From: UBA6168 sp964573725
GTDB lineage: Bacteria; Bacteroidota; Bacteroidia; Chitinophagales; Saprospiraceae
DNA length: 64,000 bases
NCBI GenBank assembly: GCA_964573725.1
Contig: CAZNLJ010000002.1
Location: forward strand, 122,944 to 186,943
Reading direction: 5' to 3'
Both the position numbers and the translations under genes were made by a program. Below, piece by piece: positions 54,524 through 63,253 of the stretch. The notes beneath the pieces were generated by a model that worked only from the letters and a program-made list of their open reading frames with translations, made no database searches and was not told the DNA's origin. Positions within the stretch are counted from its first letter, which is position 1; the number at the start of each line of letters is the position of its first letter.

Positions 54524-57070
54524 TCAGGCATCCGAGTTGACCGTCTTGGAGAGGACGATTTTCAAACCCGACCCATCCTCGTTCAGCTGAGCTTCCAGCA
54601 CGGTACCTTCCGCCGGGTTTTCGCTCAGGAGGAATTCCGCGAGGGGGTCCTCGATGTATTTCTGGATGGCCCGGTTGAGCGGTCGGGCGCCGAATTGGGG
54701 GTCGTAGCCTTTTTCCGCGACGAATTCCCTGGCCTCCGGCGAGAGGATGAGCTGGTATCCCAGGGCAGCCAGCCGTTTGAACACATCCTGGAGGGTGATG
54801 TCGATGATGCGGAAGATCTCGTCCTTTTCCAGGCTGTTGAAGATGATGACATCATCGATCCGGTTGAGGAACTCCGGTGCGAAAGTCTTCTTGAGCGCAT
54901 CGCGGATCACACCTTTGGAGCGGTCGTCGGCGGCATCCTGCCGGGACTTGGTGGCGAAGCCGACCCCTTGTCCGAAGTCCTTCAATTGGCGGACACCGAT
55001 GTTGGAGGTCATGATGATCAGGGTGTTCTTGAAATCCACCTTCCTACCCAGGCTGTCCGTCAGCTGTCCGTCGTCCAGTACTTGCAGGAGGATGTTATAG
55101 ACATCCGGGTGGGCCTTTTCGATTTCATCGAGCAGGACGACGGAGTAAGGTTTACGACGGACGCGTTCGGTCAATTGTCCGCCCTCCTCGTATCCGACGT
55201 AGCCGGGGGGAGCCCCGATGAGGCGGCTGAGGGAAAACTTCTCCATGTACTCGCTCATATCGATACGGACCAGGGCCTCGTCGGAATCGAACAAGTACCG
55301 GGCGAGGGCCTTGGCGAGTTCCGTTTTCCCGACCCCGGTCGGGCCGAGGAAGATGAAGGAGCCGATGGGTTTGCGGGGATCCTTGAGGCCGACGCGGTTC
55401 CGTTGGATGGCCTTGACGATCTTGGAGACCGCCTCGTCCTGGCCGATGATCATCTGCTTGATGTCGTCGGTCATATGGACGAGTTTCTTGCTTTCGCTTT
55501 GGGCGACCCTTTTCACGGGGATACCCGTCATCATGGACACCACTTCGGCGATATCCTCCTCATTGACCGGATAGCGTTTGGTCTTGCTTTCCTCTTCCCA
55601 TTGCATCTTGGCGAAGTCGAGTTGGCGGAGGAGCTTGCTTTCCTCGTCGCGCAGGTCCGCCGCCCGCTCGTACTGCTGGCTTTTGACGGCGGCGTTCTTG
55701 AGTTCCTTGATCTGTTCGATCTTCTTCTCGTACTCCTCGATGTGCTTGGGCACATGGATGTTCTTGAGATGGACCCTTGCCCCCACCTCGTCCATGACGT
55801 CGATGGCCTTGTCGGGCAGGAAGCGGTCGCTCATGTACCGGTCGGAGAGCCGTACGCAGGCCTTGACCGCTTCGTCGGAATAGACGACGGAGTGGAACTC
55901 CTCGTACTTTTCCTTGATGTTCTCGAGGATATGGATGGTATCGTCTGCGGTGGGCGGGTCGACCATCACCCGTTGGAAGCGACGGTCCAGGGCGCCGTCC
56001 TTTTCGATGTACTGCCGGTATTCGTCCAGGGTGGAGGCGCCAATGCACTGGAGTTCCCCGCGGGCCAGGGCCGGTTTGAAGATATTGGAGGCATCGAGCG
56101 ACCCGGTGGCGCCGCCGGCGCCGACGATGGTATGGATCTCATCGATAAAGAGGATGACATCGCGGGATTTCTCCAGCTCGTTCATGATGGCCTTGATGCG
56201 TTCCTCGAATTGGCCGCGGTACTTGGTACCGGCGACCAGGGCCGCGAGGTCCAGCATGACGATGCGTTTGTTGAAGAGGGTACGGGGCACCTTTTTTTGG
56301 TGGATTCGCAGGGCGAGCCCTTCCACGATGGCCGTCTTGCCGACACCGGGTTCCCCGATGAGGATGGGATTGTTCTTCTTGCGGCGGCTGAGGATTTGGG
56401 AGACCCGTTCGATTTCGCTTTCGCGACCGATGATGGGGTCGAGTTTGCCTTCCTCCGCGAGGCGGGTGACATCCCGCCCGAAATTATCCAGGACGGGCGT
56501 CCGCGATTTTTGCTGCCCTTTCCGCTGCTGCTGGAAGCGGGCGCCGCCCTCCTCCTCCTCCATGGATTCCTCCTCGGAGGAGGATTGGGCGTAGGGTTCC
56601 ATCCCGGCGGTGAGGTCCTGGTCTTGCCGGACGTACTCCAGTTCGGCGCGGAATATTTCGTAATCGATGTCGAATTGACCGAGGATCCGGCTGGCGGGGT
56701 TGTCCTTGTGCTTGAGGATGGACAGCAGGAGGTGTTCCGGGGCGATTTCCTCGCTCTTGAGGGCTTTGGCCTCGAGGAAAGTCACTTTCAGGACCTTTTC
56801 CGCCTGTTTGTTGAGGGGTAGGTTGCCGACATGGATGGCGGAGGGGCTGGATGGCCGCCGGGGGTTGCTTTCCTCGATGACCTGCACCAGTTCCGCCTGG
56901 TCGACGTCCAGGGAATCGAGCACTTTCATGGCCAGGCTGTTCGGCTCTTTCATGAGGCCCAACAACAGGTGTTCCGTGCCGATCGCGTCCTGTCCGAGAC
57001 GAATCGCTTCATCCCGGCTGGAGGAGATGATTTTCTTTACTTTCGGCGAAAATTTTTTGTCGTTCATCAT
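54524..57070 (-). CDS. clpC: ATP-dependent Clp protease ATP-binding subunit ClpC
   Basis: 848-residue AAA+ unfoldase. Two N-terminal Clp repeats (about 1-150) recognise substrates or adaptors. Walker A in the first ATPase is GEPGVGKTA, with Walker B VILFIDEIHTIVG; the second has GPTGVGKTELAKAL and SVVLLDEIEKAHP. The UVR-like coiled region between them (KIEQIKELKNAAVKSQQYER) is the ClpC hallmark. The C-terminal domain ends with DPLAEFLLSE. It feeds ClpP and handles protein quality control. Start is either of two adjacent ATG codons. A good promoter lies about 200 bases upstream. Confidence 0.96.
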   Translation of the reverse strand: MMNDKKFSPKVKKIISSSRDEAIRLGQDAIGTEHLLLGLMKEPNSLAMKVLDSLDVDQAELVQVIEESNPRRPSSPSAIHVGNLPLNKQAEKVLKVTFLEAKALKSEEIAPEHLLLSILKHKDNPASRILGQFDIDYEIFRAELEYVRQDQDLTAGMEPYAQSSSEEESMEEEEGGARFQQQRKGQQKSRTPVLDNFGRDVTRLAEEGKLDPIIGRESEIERVSQILSRRKKNNPILIGEPGVGKTAIVEGLALRIHQKKVPRTLFNKRIVMLDLAALVAGTKYRGQFEERIKAIMNELEKSRDVILFIDEIHTIVGAGGATGSLDASNIFKPALARGELQCIGASTLDEYRQYIEKDGALDRRFQRVMVDPPTADDTIHILENIKEKYEEFHSVVYSDEAVKACVRLSDRYMSDRFLPDKAIDVMDEVGARVHLKNIHVPKHIEEYEKKIEQIKELKNAAVKSQQYERAADLRDEESKLLRQLDFAKMQWEEESKTKRYPVNEEDIAEVVSMMTGIPVKRVAQSESKKLVHMTDDIKQMIIGQDEAVSKIVKAIQRNRVGLKDPRKPIGSFIFLGPTGVGKTELAKALARYLFDSDEALVRIDMSEYMEKFSLSRLIGAPPGYVGYEEGGQLTERVRRKPYSVVLLDEIEKAHPDVYNILLQVLDDGQLTDSLGRKVDFKNTLIIMTSNIGVRQLKDFGQGVGFATKSRQDAADDRSKGVIRDALKKTFAPEFLNRIDDVIIFNSLEKDEIFRIIDITLQDVFKRLAALGYQLILSPEAREFVAEKGYDPQFGARPLNRAIQKYIEDPLAEFLLSENPAEGTVLEAQLNEDGSGLKIVLSKTVNSDA

Positions 57071-57752
57071 TGGGAGTGATCAAGTTCCTTTTATCCGGAT
57101 GCCTGCCGATGCGCTTTTCGGGGTGGATCGGACAAGCTCCGCGGGTGGTTTGCATACGGTCCGGTGCCGGCGGTGGACCGGAAGGAGACCGTCCTGCGGA
57201 CCGCCGCCACCGTTTCCTTCCCGCCCTGCCGTTTTCCGCGGGCCATCAAGACCGGAAACCTTCCGGCTTGAAAAGCAATTTTAAGATTATTTGGACAAGT
57301 TTCAAAGTGCCTGTCGAAAAAGGGTTTCCGCACGGCTCGGCACATCCCGGACCCACAGGGCCCGACCGCCGTCATCCGGGGGGAGCCGCCTGCCGGACCC
57401 GGCCGTCCGCCCGCCCATTCCAGCGCAACTACTATTCCAAGTGCGCGACCGGTCCGGAAGCCTTTCGCCGACCCACCGCCCGGGCGGGAAATCGGCGGCC
57501 TTACTTCATCAAAACCCCGCGGCGGCACAAATAGTTCATTCCGGGCTGCCGGGAGCCGGACCGCCCGGAAGTCGCCGGGACCCAGGCCCGGCGCTTGTGC
57601 AAAAAAAGTAATATTCCGCCCGATAATGCTTATCTTGGCGGCTCGACGGTCCCGGGGCCGGCAGCCGGCCCGCCAGGCGGGTCGCTCCCTGCCCGACGGC
57701 CGGAGCGACGCCCGGCGGCGGACCGGTCACGCACCCTTCAAACAAGGCCTAC
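57071..57752. other. Gene-free region between clpC and the STAS gene
   Basis: 682 bases with divergent flanking genes. The clpC promoter is at 57276-57306. The rest holds no supported frame; short GC-rich frames on both strands lack a protein-like start or composition. TATCTTGG at 57631-57638 is a possible but weak -7 box for the STAS gene. Confidence 0.45.
57276..57306 (-). promoter_or_regulatory. Promoter of clpC
   Basis: TTTG, exactly 19 bases, TAAAATTG (57276-57283) on the minus strand, one mismatch from TAnnTTTG. The leader is about 200 bases. Confidence 0.65.
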
Positions 57753-58127
57753 ATGAAATACGCCATCGAAAAAAAGGAGAGTTACGCCGTAATGAGCCTA
57801 CAGGAGGAGAACCTGAACTCCGTGGTCGCACCGAACCTCAAGTCCGAACTGGTCATCCTGTCCAACGAAGGGGTACCCAACCTGATCCTGGACCTCAGCC
57901 AGGTACGCTACGTGGATTCCTCCGGACTCAGCGCCATCCTGACCGCCAACCGGCTCTGGAAAAACATCGGTACCTTCGTACTGACCGGCGTCCGGCACGA
58001 GAATGTGCGCAAACTGATCGAAATCTCCCGTTTGGATTCCGTACTCAATATCCTGCCTACCGTCAGCGAATCCACGGACCTCATCCTGCTGGAGGAGATA
58101 GAGCGTTCCCTCAAGGACGAGGAATGA
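57753..58127 (+). CDS. STAS-domain anti-sigma factor antagonist
   Basis: 124-residue single STAS domain of the SpoIIAA/RsbV type. The phosphorylation-site region is VDSSGLSAILTAN; Ser56 or Ser57 would be the phosphorylated residue. In such systems the dephosphorylated form binds and inhibits an anti-sigma or partner kinase. No kinase or phosphatase gene is near, so its partner is elsewhere. The stop overlaps the rnz start (ATGA), so the two are coupled, an arrangement known in Bacteroidota. Confidence 0.9.
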   Translation: MKYAIEKKESYAVMSLQEENLNSVVAPNLKSELVILSNEGVPNLILDLSQVRYVDSSGLSAILTANRLWKNIGTFVLTGVRHENVRKLIEISRLDSVLNILPTVSESTDLILLEEIERSLKDEE

Positions 58128-59098
58128 GATTTTCCCTGACCGTCCTGGGAACCAGTGCGGCCACACCCGCCTTCGGTCGTCATCCCAGTGCGCACCTGCT
58201 GCAGGCCGGCAACCAACACTTCCTCATCGATTGCGGGGAGGGAACCCAGATGCGCCTGCTGTCCTTCGGCCTCTCCGCCCAACGGGTCAACCGCATCTTC
58301 ATCAGCCACCTGCACGGCGACCATGTCTTCGGCCTGCCCGGCCTGCTGTTCTCCCTGGCCCTGCACGGCCGGCAGGCTCCCCTCGACCTGTACGCCCCGC
58401 CCGGCCTCCCGGACATGGTGAGCGCCCTCCTGGCACCCGGCGGCGAGCTCGGATACCCTATCCGGTTCCCGGCCTGGGACCACACCGTCCCGACCCTTGT
58501 CCATGCCGACCGCTTCCTGACCGTGACCGCCATCCCGCTGCATCACCGGTTGCCGACCGTCGGCTATGTATTCCGGGAAAAGATCCGGCCCAGGAACGTC
58601 CTCCCGCAGGCCATCGACCACTATGGCCTCGATATCCCCCAGATCAAATCCCTCAAGGCCGGCAACGACCTCCTCCTCCCGGACGGCCGCTCCGTACCGA
58701 ACGAGACCCTGACCGTACCCGGCGTCCATGCCCGTTCCTACGCCTACCTCTCCGATACCGCCTACACGGTTTCCGTCCTTCCCCATATCCACCGGGTGGA
58801 CCTCCTCTATCACGAGACCACCTTCTGCGAGGACTGCCGCGACCAGGCGGCCGCCACCGGCCACAGCACGGCGGCCCAAGCCGCCCTGGTCGCCAAACAG
58901 GCTCAGGCCGGCACCCTCCTCACCGGTCATTATTCGCCCCGCTACCGCCATGCCGACGCTTTCCTGGCCGAGGCAACACCCATCTTCCCGGATACCCTCG
59001 CCGGAATCGAAGGCCATGACTATGAGATTCCCTGGACCGCAGACGGGAAAGGTGTCCTGGTATCCAAGCGGCCCGTACAGGAAGGTTGGTGCGGCTGA
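58124..59098 (+). CDS. rnz: Ribonuclease Z (tRNA 3'-endonuclease)
   Basis: 324 residues from ATG 58124; a much longer upstream frame is rejected because it lies across the STAS gene. The metallo-beta-lactamase core has HLHGDH (residues 62-67), a FLIDCGEGTQ substrate loop, and later HETTF, GHSTAAQAA and TGHYSPRY motifs that complete the two-zinc site. It cuts tRNA precursors 3' of the discriminator base. It is coupled to the STAS gene. Confidence 0.95.
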   Translation: MRFSLTVLGTSAATPAFGRHPSAHLLQAGNQHFLIDCGEGTQMRLLSFGLSAQRVNRIFISHLHGDHVFGLPGLLFSLALHGRQAPLDLYAPPGLPDMVSALLAPGGELGYPIRFPAWDHTVPTLVHADRFLTVTAIPLHHRLPTVGYVFREKIRPRNVLPQAIDHYGLDIPQIKSLKAGNDLLLPDGRSVPNETLTVPGVHARSYAYLSDTAYTVSVLPHIHRVDLLYHETTFCEDCRDQAAATGHSTAAQAALVAKQAQAGTLLTGHYSPRYRHADAFLAEATPIFPDTLAGIEGHDYEIPWTADGKGVLVSKRPVQEGWCG

Positions 59099-59280
59099 AG
59101 CCCGTTGCCTCCATGACCCCGGCTCCTGTCCCGGACACGACCAGCCCCCCTCCCTTCCCGCCGGAAACCGCCGGTCCAGCCGCCCGCTCCGCCGGACGTC
59201 GGCCCCGGTGGAGGAGTCCGTCGCCTTGTCCCGCATGTTAATTTTGTGTAAACTTATTTTTAACCTTTTGTAAAAAAAAG

Positions 59281-59311
59281 TTGAATCTGAATGACCGAGG
59301 GACTATCTTTA
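59281..59311 (+). promoter_or_regulatory. Promoter of the aspartyl-protease-like gene
   Basis: TTG (59281-59283), 20 bases, TATCTTTA (59304-59311). The leader would be about 70 bases. Shares its -7 box with the glycosyltransferase block promoter. Confidence 0.6.
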
Positions 59312-59387
59312 GCTGGTCCGATCGGAAAATCGGGACGCTGTCGGCCTGAACCGGCCGCCCGATGCCGAAGCGACAACCACCTGCGGA

Positions 59388-60416
59388 TTGTCCATGCATG
59401 CACACCTGAACCCGTTTCCGTTTTCCGTGCCGCGTCTTTCCGACCCGGCCGCAGGATCCCGGTCCGCCGCCGTACCATGCCGGTCCGGATGGGTGTGGTA
59501 TGTCCGGCTGTTCGGGATCCTGTTCCCGATCGGCGGGCTGTGGGCGCAACATACGGTGGCCTTGCTGCATCCGGCCCCGGTCCCCTTGCATACCGACGCC
59601 CCGGCCGCGGACCACGCCGCGGCGATGCTTCCTTTCGACCTTTCCGGCGGCATGATGTTGGTGCAAGCTTCGGTGGACGGTCGGCAGGGGACCTTCATCC
59701 TCGATACCGGTGCCCCCGGCATCATCCTGAACGACCGGGAAGTATCACCGACGGGCTTTGTACCTGCCGCCGGAATAGGCGGTTCGGTACAACTCGGCGT
59801 GACGCAGGTGGACCGCTTTTCCTGGGGAAGCATCCTCCTGGAAAACCAACGGGCATACACCTTGGATATCCGACACCTGGAGGAGGCCTGCGGTCGGGAA
59901 ATTCTCGGCCTGATCGGTTTTGAGGCGTTCCGGCAAAAAATCCTGCTGATCGACTACGAAGGGCGGATGATCAAGGTTTTGCCGGACGAAACGACCCTGG
60001 CGGCCGGCCACGGGCAGCCCCTGCGGTGGATCCGGTTCCATCGGTCCGGCCATCTTCCGGTGGTCAAGGCCCGGCTCGGCGGCCGGACGCTGTATCTCGG
60101 CCTGGACAGCGGGTCCGAAGTCAATGCCATCGACCGGACCGTACTGGATGACCTTCCGGCCGGTTCGGTGACTTCATCGGCGGATACGTGGCTGACCGGC
60201 CTGGACAACCGCCCGGAACTGTCCTGCTCCGTGACCTTGCCCCCGCTGACCATCCGGCAGGACGCCTTTCCGGCCATGGCCTATGCCGCCCTCCCCTCGG
60301 CCGCCTTGCAATTGACAAGCGACTGTACCATGCACGGCCTGCTCGGCGCCCCCTTTTTCCGGCAATACAAGATCGCCATCGACTACCGCAGGAACCGACT
60401 TTGTTTCTGGCCCTGA
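59388..60416 (+). CDS. Secreted retropepsin/pepsin-like aspartyl protease-type protein
   Basis: 342 residues. The N-terminus has about 35 polar residues before a hydrophobic signal (LFGILFPIGGLWAQ), so the true start may be further in. Two active-site-like motifs, DTGAPGIIL and DSGSEVNAI, occur in one chain, about 140 residues apart, each followed by a hydrophobic strand as in a two-lobed aspartyl protease. The middle ILGLIGFEAF and final LLGAPFFRQYKIAID match the flap-distal strand of the family. No PDZ domain follows, unlike many Bacteroidota relatives. It likely acts in the periplasm or outside; activity is unproven. Confidence 0.7.
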   Translation: MSMHAHLNPFPFSVPRLSDPAAGSRSAAVPCRSGWVWYVRLFGILFPIGGLWAQHTVALLHPAPVPLHTDAPAADHAAAMLPFDLSGGMMLVQASVDGRQGTFILDTGAPGIILNDREVSPTGFVPAAGIGGSVQLGVTQVDRFSWGSILLENQRAYTLDIRHLEEACGREILGLIGFEAFRQKILLIDYEGRMIKVLPDETTLAAGHGQPLRWIRFHRSGHLPVVKARLGGRTLYLGLDSGSEVNAIDRTVLDDLPAGSVTSSADTWLTGLDNRPELSCSVTLPPLTIRQDAFPAMAYAALPSAALQLTSDCTMHGLLGAPFFRQYKIAIDYRRNRLCFWP

Positions 60417-60436
60417 CCGCGCTCCGACCCGAACCC

Positions 60437-61054
60437 TTACCCGGCCGAAAGGCCCGGTTTCATACGGCCGCGCAACACTTCCTCCACCGCTGCCAGTCCG
60501 AGGCCCCGGGCCTGCCACAACACCAGCAGGTGGAACAACAAATCGGCGGATTCCTCCAACAGCAGCGCATCCGGCCCGTTTTCGGCCTCCAGGGCCACCT
60601 CCACCGCCTCTTCCCCTACCTTTTGCGCTATTTTTCGAAGTCCCCGGGCAGCCAGGCGGCTGACATAAGACGCCTCCGAAGGATGGTCAAGCCGGTCCCG
60701 GACAACCGATTCCAGGTGCGACAGCCAGTACCCGGCCGGCACGGTATTGTCTTCCCGAAAACAGGTATCGGCACCGGTATGGCAGGTCGGACCGGCAGGA
60801 ACCGCCAGGACCAGCAGCGCGTCGTGGTCACAGTCCGGCAGCAAGGCGACCAGTTCGAGAAAATTCCCGCTGGTGGCCCCCTTCTCCCAAAGGCATTGCC
60901 GGCTCCGGCTGTAGAAAGTCACCCTGCCCGATTCCTGCGTCCGTGCCAGGGCTTCCGCATTCATGTATCCGAGCATCAGGACTTTCCGGGTCCGGGCATC
61001 CTGGACGACGGCCGGCACGAGCCCGTCGGGATATTTGTCGAAAGAAAGTTGCAT
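60437..61054 (-). CDS. hisIE: Bifunctional HisIE (PR-AMP cyclohydrolase / PR-ATP pyrophosphatase)
   Basis: 205 residues from ATG 61054. The N-terminal HisI half has GYMNAEALARTQESG, RSRQCLWEKG and the zinc-binding CDHDALL and CHTGADTC sites. The C-terminal HisE half has SYVSRLAARGLRKIAQKVGEE and ADLLFHLLVLW. It carries out steps two and three of histidine synthesis. It is last in the operon, one base after hisF. Confidence 0.96.
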   Translation of the reverse strand: MQLSFDKYPDGLVPAVVQDARTRKVLMLGYMNAEALARTQESGRVTFYSRSRQCLWEKGATSGNFLELVALLPDCDHDALLVLAVPAGPTCHTGADTCFREDNTVPAGYWLSHLESVVRDRLDHPSEASYVSRLAARGLRKIAQKVGEEAVEVALEAENGPDALLLEESADLLFHLLVLWQARGLGLAAVEEVLRGRMKPGLSAG

Positions 61055-61055
61055 A

Positions 61056-61835
61056 TCACGTCGTGTTTGGGTGGGCGAAAGGAAAGCGGACGGGAATACC
61101 CGCCGCATGGAGGTGTTTTTTCAGCACCGGGACAGGGATTTCCCCGAAATGAAAGATGCTGGCGGCCAGGGCTGCATCGGCCAGCCCTTCCCGGAATACG
61201 GCCTCGAAATGTTCCGGTGCGCCGGCACCGCCGGAGGCGATGACGGGGATGTCCAACCGTTCGGATACACACCGGGTAAGTTCCAGGGCAAACCCCTGCT
61301 TCCCGCCGTCATGGTCCATGGAGGTCAGCAGGATTTCGCCGGCTCCCCGGGCGGCCACCTCTTCCGCCCAGGGGACTACCCGGTGCGGGGAGGGTAAGCG
61401 GCCGCCGTTGAGATAGACCCTCCAATCCGGACCGTCCGATTTAGCATCGATGGCGACGACGACGCACTGGCTCCCGAAGCGGCCGGCCAGGCGGTCGATG
61501 AGTCCGGGATTACGGACAACCGCCGAATTCACGGACACCTTGTCCGCCCCGGCATCCAACAAGGCCGCCACATCCTCGACGGCAGCGATGCCGCCGCCCA
61601 CCGTAAACGGGATGTCCAGCGTATCGGCCACCTTCCGGACCAGGTCCAGGGTCGTCTTCCTACCCTCGTGGGTAGCGGTGATATCCAGGAACACGAGTTC
61701 GTCCGCACCGAGCGCCGCATAGGAAGCGGCGAGTGCCACGGGGTCACCGGCATCCCGCAAGGCCACGAAATTCACGCCCTTGACCGTCCTGCCCCGGCAG
61801 ATGTCCAGGCAAGGGATGATTCTTTTTGCCAGCAT
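61056..61835 (-). CDS. hisF: Imidazole glycerol phosphate synthase subunit HisF
   Basis: 259-residue TIM barrel; start ATG 61835 chosen over one six codons earlier because the family begins MLAKRIIPCLDI. Catalytic Asp11-type residue is in PCLDICRGR and the second in VVAIDAKSDG. It takes ammonia from HisH to close the imidazole ring, releasing AICAR and IGP. Sits between hisA and hisIE. Confidence 0.97.
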   Translation of the reverse strand: MLAKRIIPCLDICRGRTVKGVNFVALRDAGDPVALAASYAALGADELVFLDITATHEGRKTTLDLVRKVADTLDIPFTVGGGIAAVEDVAALLDAGADKVSVNSAVVRNPGLIDRLAGRFGSQCVVVAIDAKSDGPDWRVYLNGGRLPSPHRVVPWAEEVAARGAGEILLTSMDHDGGKQGFALELTRCVSERLDIPVIASGGAGAPEHFEAVFREGLADAALAASIFHFGEIPVPVLKKHLHAAGIPVRFPFAHPNTT

Positions 61836-61870
61836 GGTCTTATTTTTTTGCACCGGCGGGCGGGCCTTCC

Positions 61871-62578
61871 CTACCGCCAGCGCGCCAACCGGTCCATGTC
61901 CTCATACAATGCCTTCCCGACGATGGCACCGCTGCAGCCCAGGACGGCCAACTGCCGGACATCGTCCGGATTCCGCACGCCGCCGCTGGCGACCAGTTCC
62001 AGGTCCGGGTACCGGTCCAGCAGGTCGCGGTACAGGTCGATGGCCGGGCCCTCCAGGTTGCCGTCCCGCAGGATATCCGTGCAAAAGACTTGCTTCACGC
62101 CGTGGCGGACGAGCAGGTCGAGCAGCTCGAACAAGCCGACCTCCGTCTGTTCGGTCCAGCCCCGGACGGCCAGTCGGCGGTGGCGGACGTCCAGTCCCGG
62201 CAACAACCGGTCCGGTCCGTATTCGTCCAGCCACTCCAGGAACCGCCCGGTATCCCGGACCACGACACTACCCAGGGCGAGCAGGGCGGCACCGGCGTCC
62301 GCCGCGCGACGGAGGTCGGCGGCATCCTGCAGTCCGCCGCTGAAATCGACGACCAAGCGGGTGCCGCGGCAGATTTTTTCCAGCACATCCAAATGGACGG
62401 GAGCCCCCCGGCGGGCCCCGTCGAGGTCCACCAGGTGAAGCCGGCGGAAACCTGCCGCCTCGAATGTGCGGGCCACGGAAAGCGGATCGTCCGCATACAC
62501 CTTGCGCCGTTCGAAGTCCCCCTGTTGCAGGCGCACGCAACGGCCGCCGATCAGGTCCATGGCCGGTATGACTATCAT
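61871..62578 (-). CDS. hisA: ProFAR isomerase HisA
   Basis: 235-residue TIM barrel; start ATG 62578 because it overlaps the hisH stop (ATGA) and yields MIVIPAMDLIGGRCVRL. Catalytic Asp pair in PAMDLIGG and the GLDVRHRRLAVRGW loop. A third phosphate-binding region is ASGGVRNPDD. It isomerises the ribulosyl intermediate in histidine synthesis. Confidence 0.97.
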   Translation of the reverse strand: MIVIPAMDLIGGRCVRLQQGDFERRKVYADDPLSVARTFEAAGFRRLHLVDLDGARRGAPVHLDVLEKICRGTRLVVDFSGGLQDAADLRRAADAGAALLALGSVVVRDTGRFLEWLDEYGPDRLLPGLDVRHRRLAVRGWTEQTEVGLFELLDLLVRHGVKQVFCTDILRDGNLEGPAIDLYRDLLDRYPDLELVASGGVRNPDDVRQLAVLGCSGAIVGKALYEDMDRLARWR

Positions 62579-63204
62579 AAGGCGGTACATATTTTATCCG
62601 ACAGAAAATTCCGAAGCAACTGCGCGCCCTGCCCCGCACTTTTTTCCGGGTGGAACTGTACACCGAAGAAATTGCCTTTCCGGACGGCACTGCTGAACGG
62701 CTGTCCGTGGGTGGTCAGGGCCAGGGTGACTCCCGCCGCCGGCTCCATCGCATACCCATGTACGAAATAGAAATACGAAGGCGAGGGAATGCCGTCAAAC
62801 AGCGGGTGGGCCGGAAACGCGGCGCTGTTCCAGCCCACATGGGGCACCTTCACGGCATCGGCGGCCCCGTCCACCCGGGCTTGCGGACGAAGGCGGCGGA
62901 CGGTGGCGTCCAGGATGCCCAGGCAGGGGGTATCCTGTTCTTCCGAGCGGCTACCCAGGAGCTGCATGCCCAGGCAGATGCCAAGCACCGGCTGCCGAAG
63001 TTGGCAGATGACCTCGTCGAGGCCCCGCTCCCGGAGATACCGCATGGCGGAGGAAGCCTCCCCCACCCCGGGGAATATCACCCGGTCGGCGCGCCGGATC
63101 GCTTCGGGATCATCGGTCAGGCAAGGGGCCGCGCCCAAGCGGCGCAGGGCATTCGCGACCGAGTGGACATTCCCGGCGTTGTATTGGATGATGGCGATTT
63201 GCAT
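62575..63204 (-). CDS. hisH: Imidazole glycerol phosphate synthase glutaminase subunit HisH
   Basis: 209-residue class I glutamine amidotransferase from ATG 63204; the longer frame upstream lies over hisB. The triad is Cys in GICLGMQLLG, His and Glu in GVQFHPEKS. It supplies ammonia to HisF. It lies 49 bases after hisB and overlaps hisA by four bases. Confidence 0.96.
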   Translation of the reverse strand: MQIAIIQYNAGNVHSVANALRRLGAAPCLTDDPEAIRRADRVIFPGVGEASSAMRYLRERGLDEVICQLRQPVLGICLGMQLLGSRSEEQDTPCLGILDATVRRLRPQARVDGAADAVKVPHVGWNSAAFPAHPLFDGIPSPSYFYFVHGYAMEPAAGVTLALTTHGQPFSSAVRKGNFFGVQFHPEKSAGQGAQLLRNFLSDKICTAL

Positions 63205-63253
63205 GGCAGTATTTTTTGGCATGGGCGGCAGCCGCATCCACCGCAAGGGCCGT

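Noticed and set aside
54695..56821. 708-codon plus-strand frame over clpC
   Set aside because: Antisense to clpC, rich in Asp/Val/Gly with no motif.
57626..58123. N-terminal extension that would lengthen ribonuclease Z by 166 residues
   Set aside because: It overlaps the STAS gene in another frame; the ATG at 58124 overlapping the STAS stop gives a normal-length enzyme.
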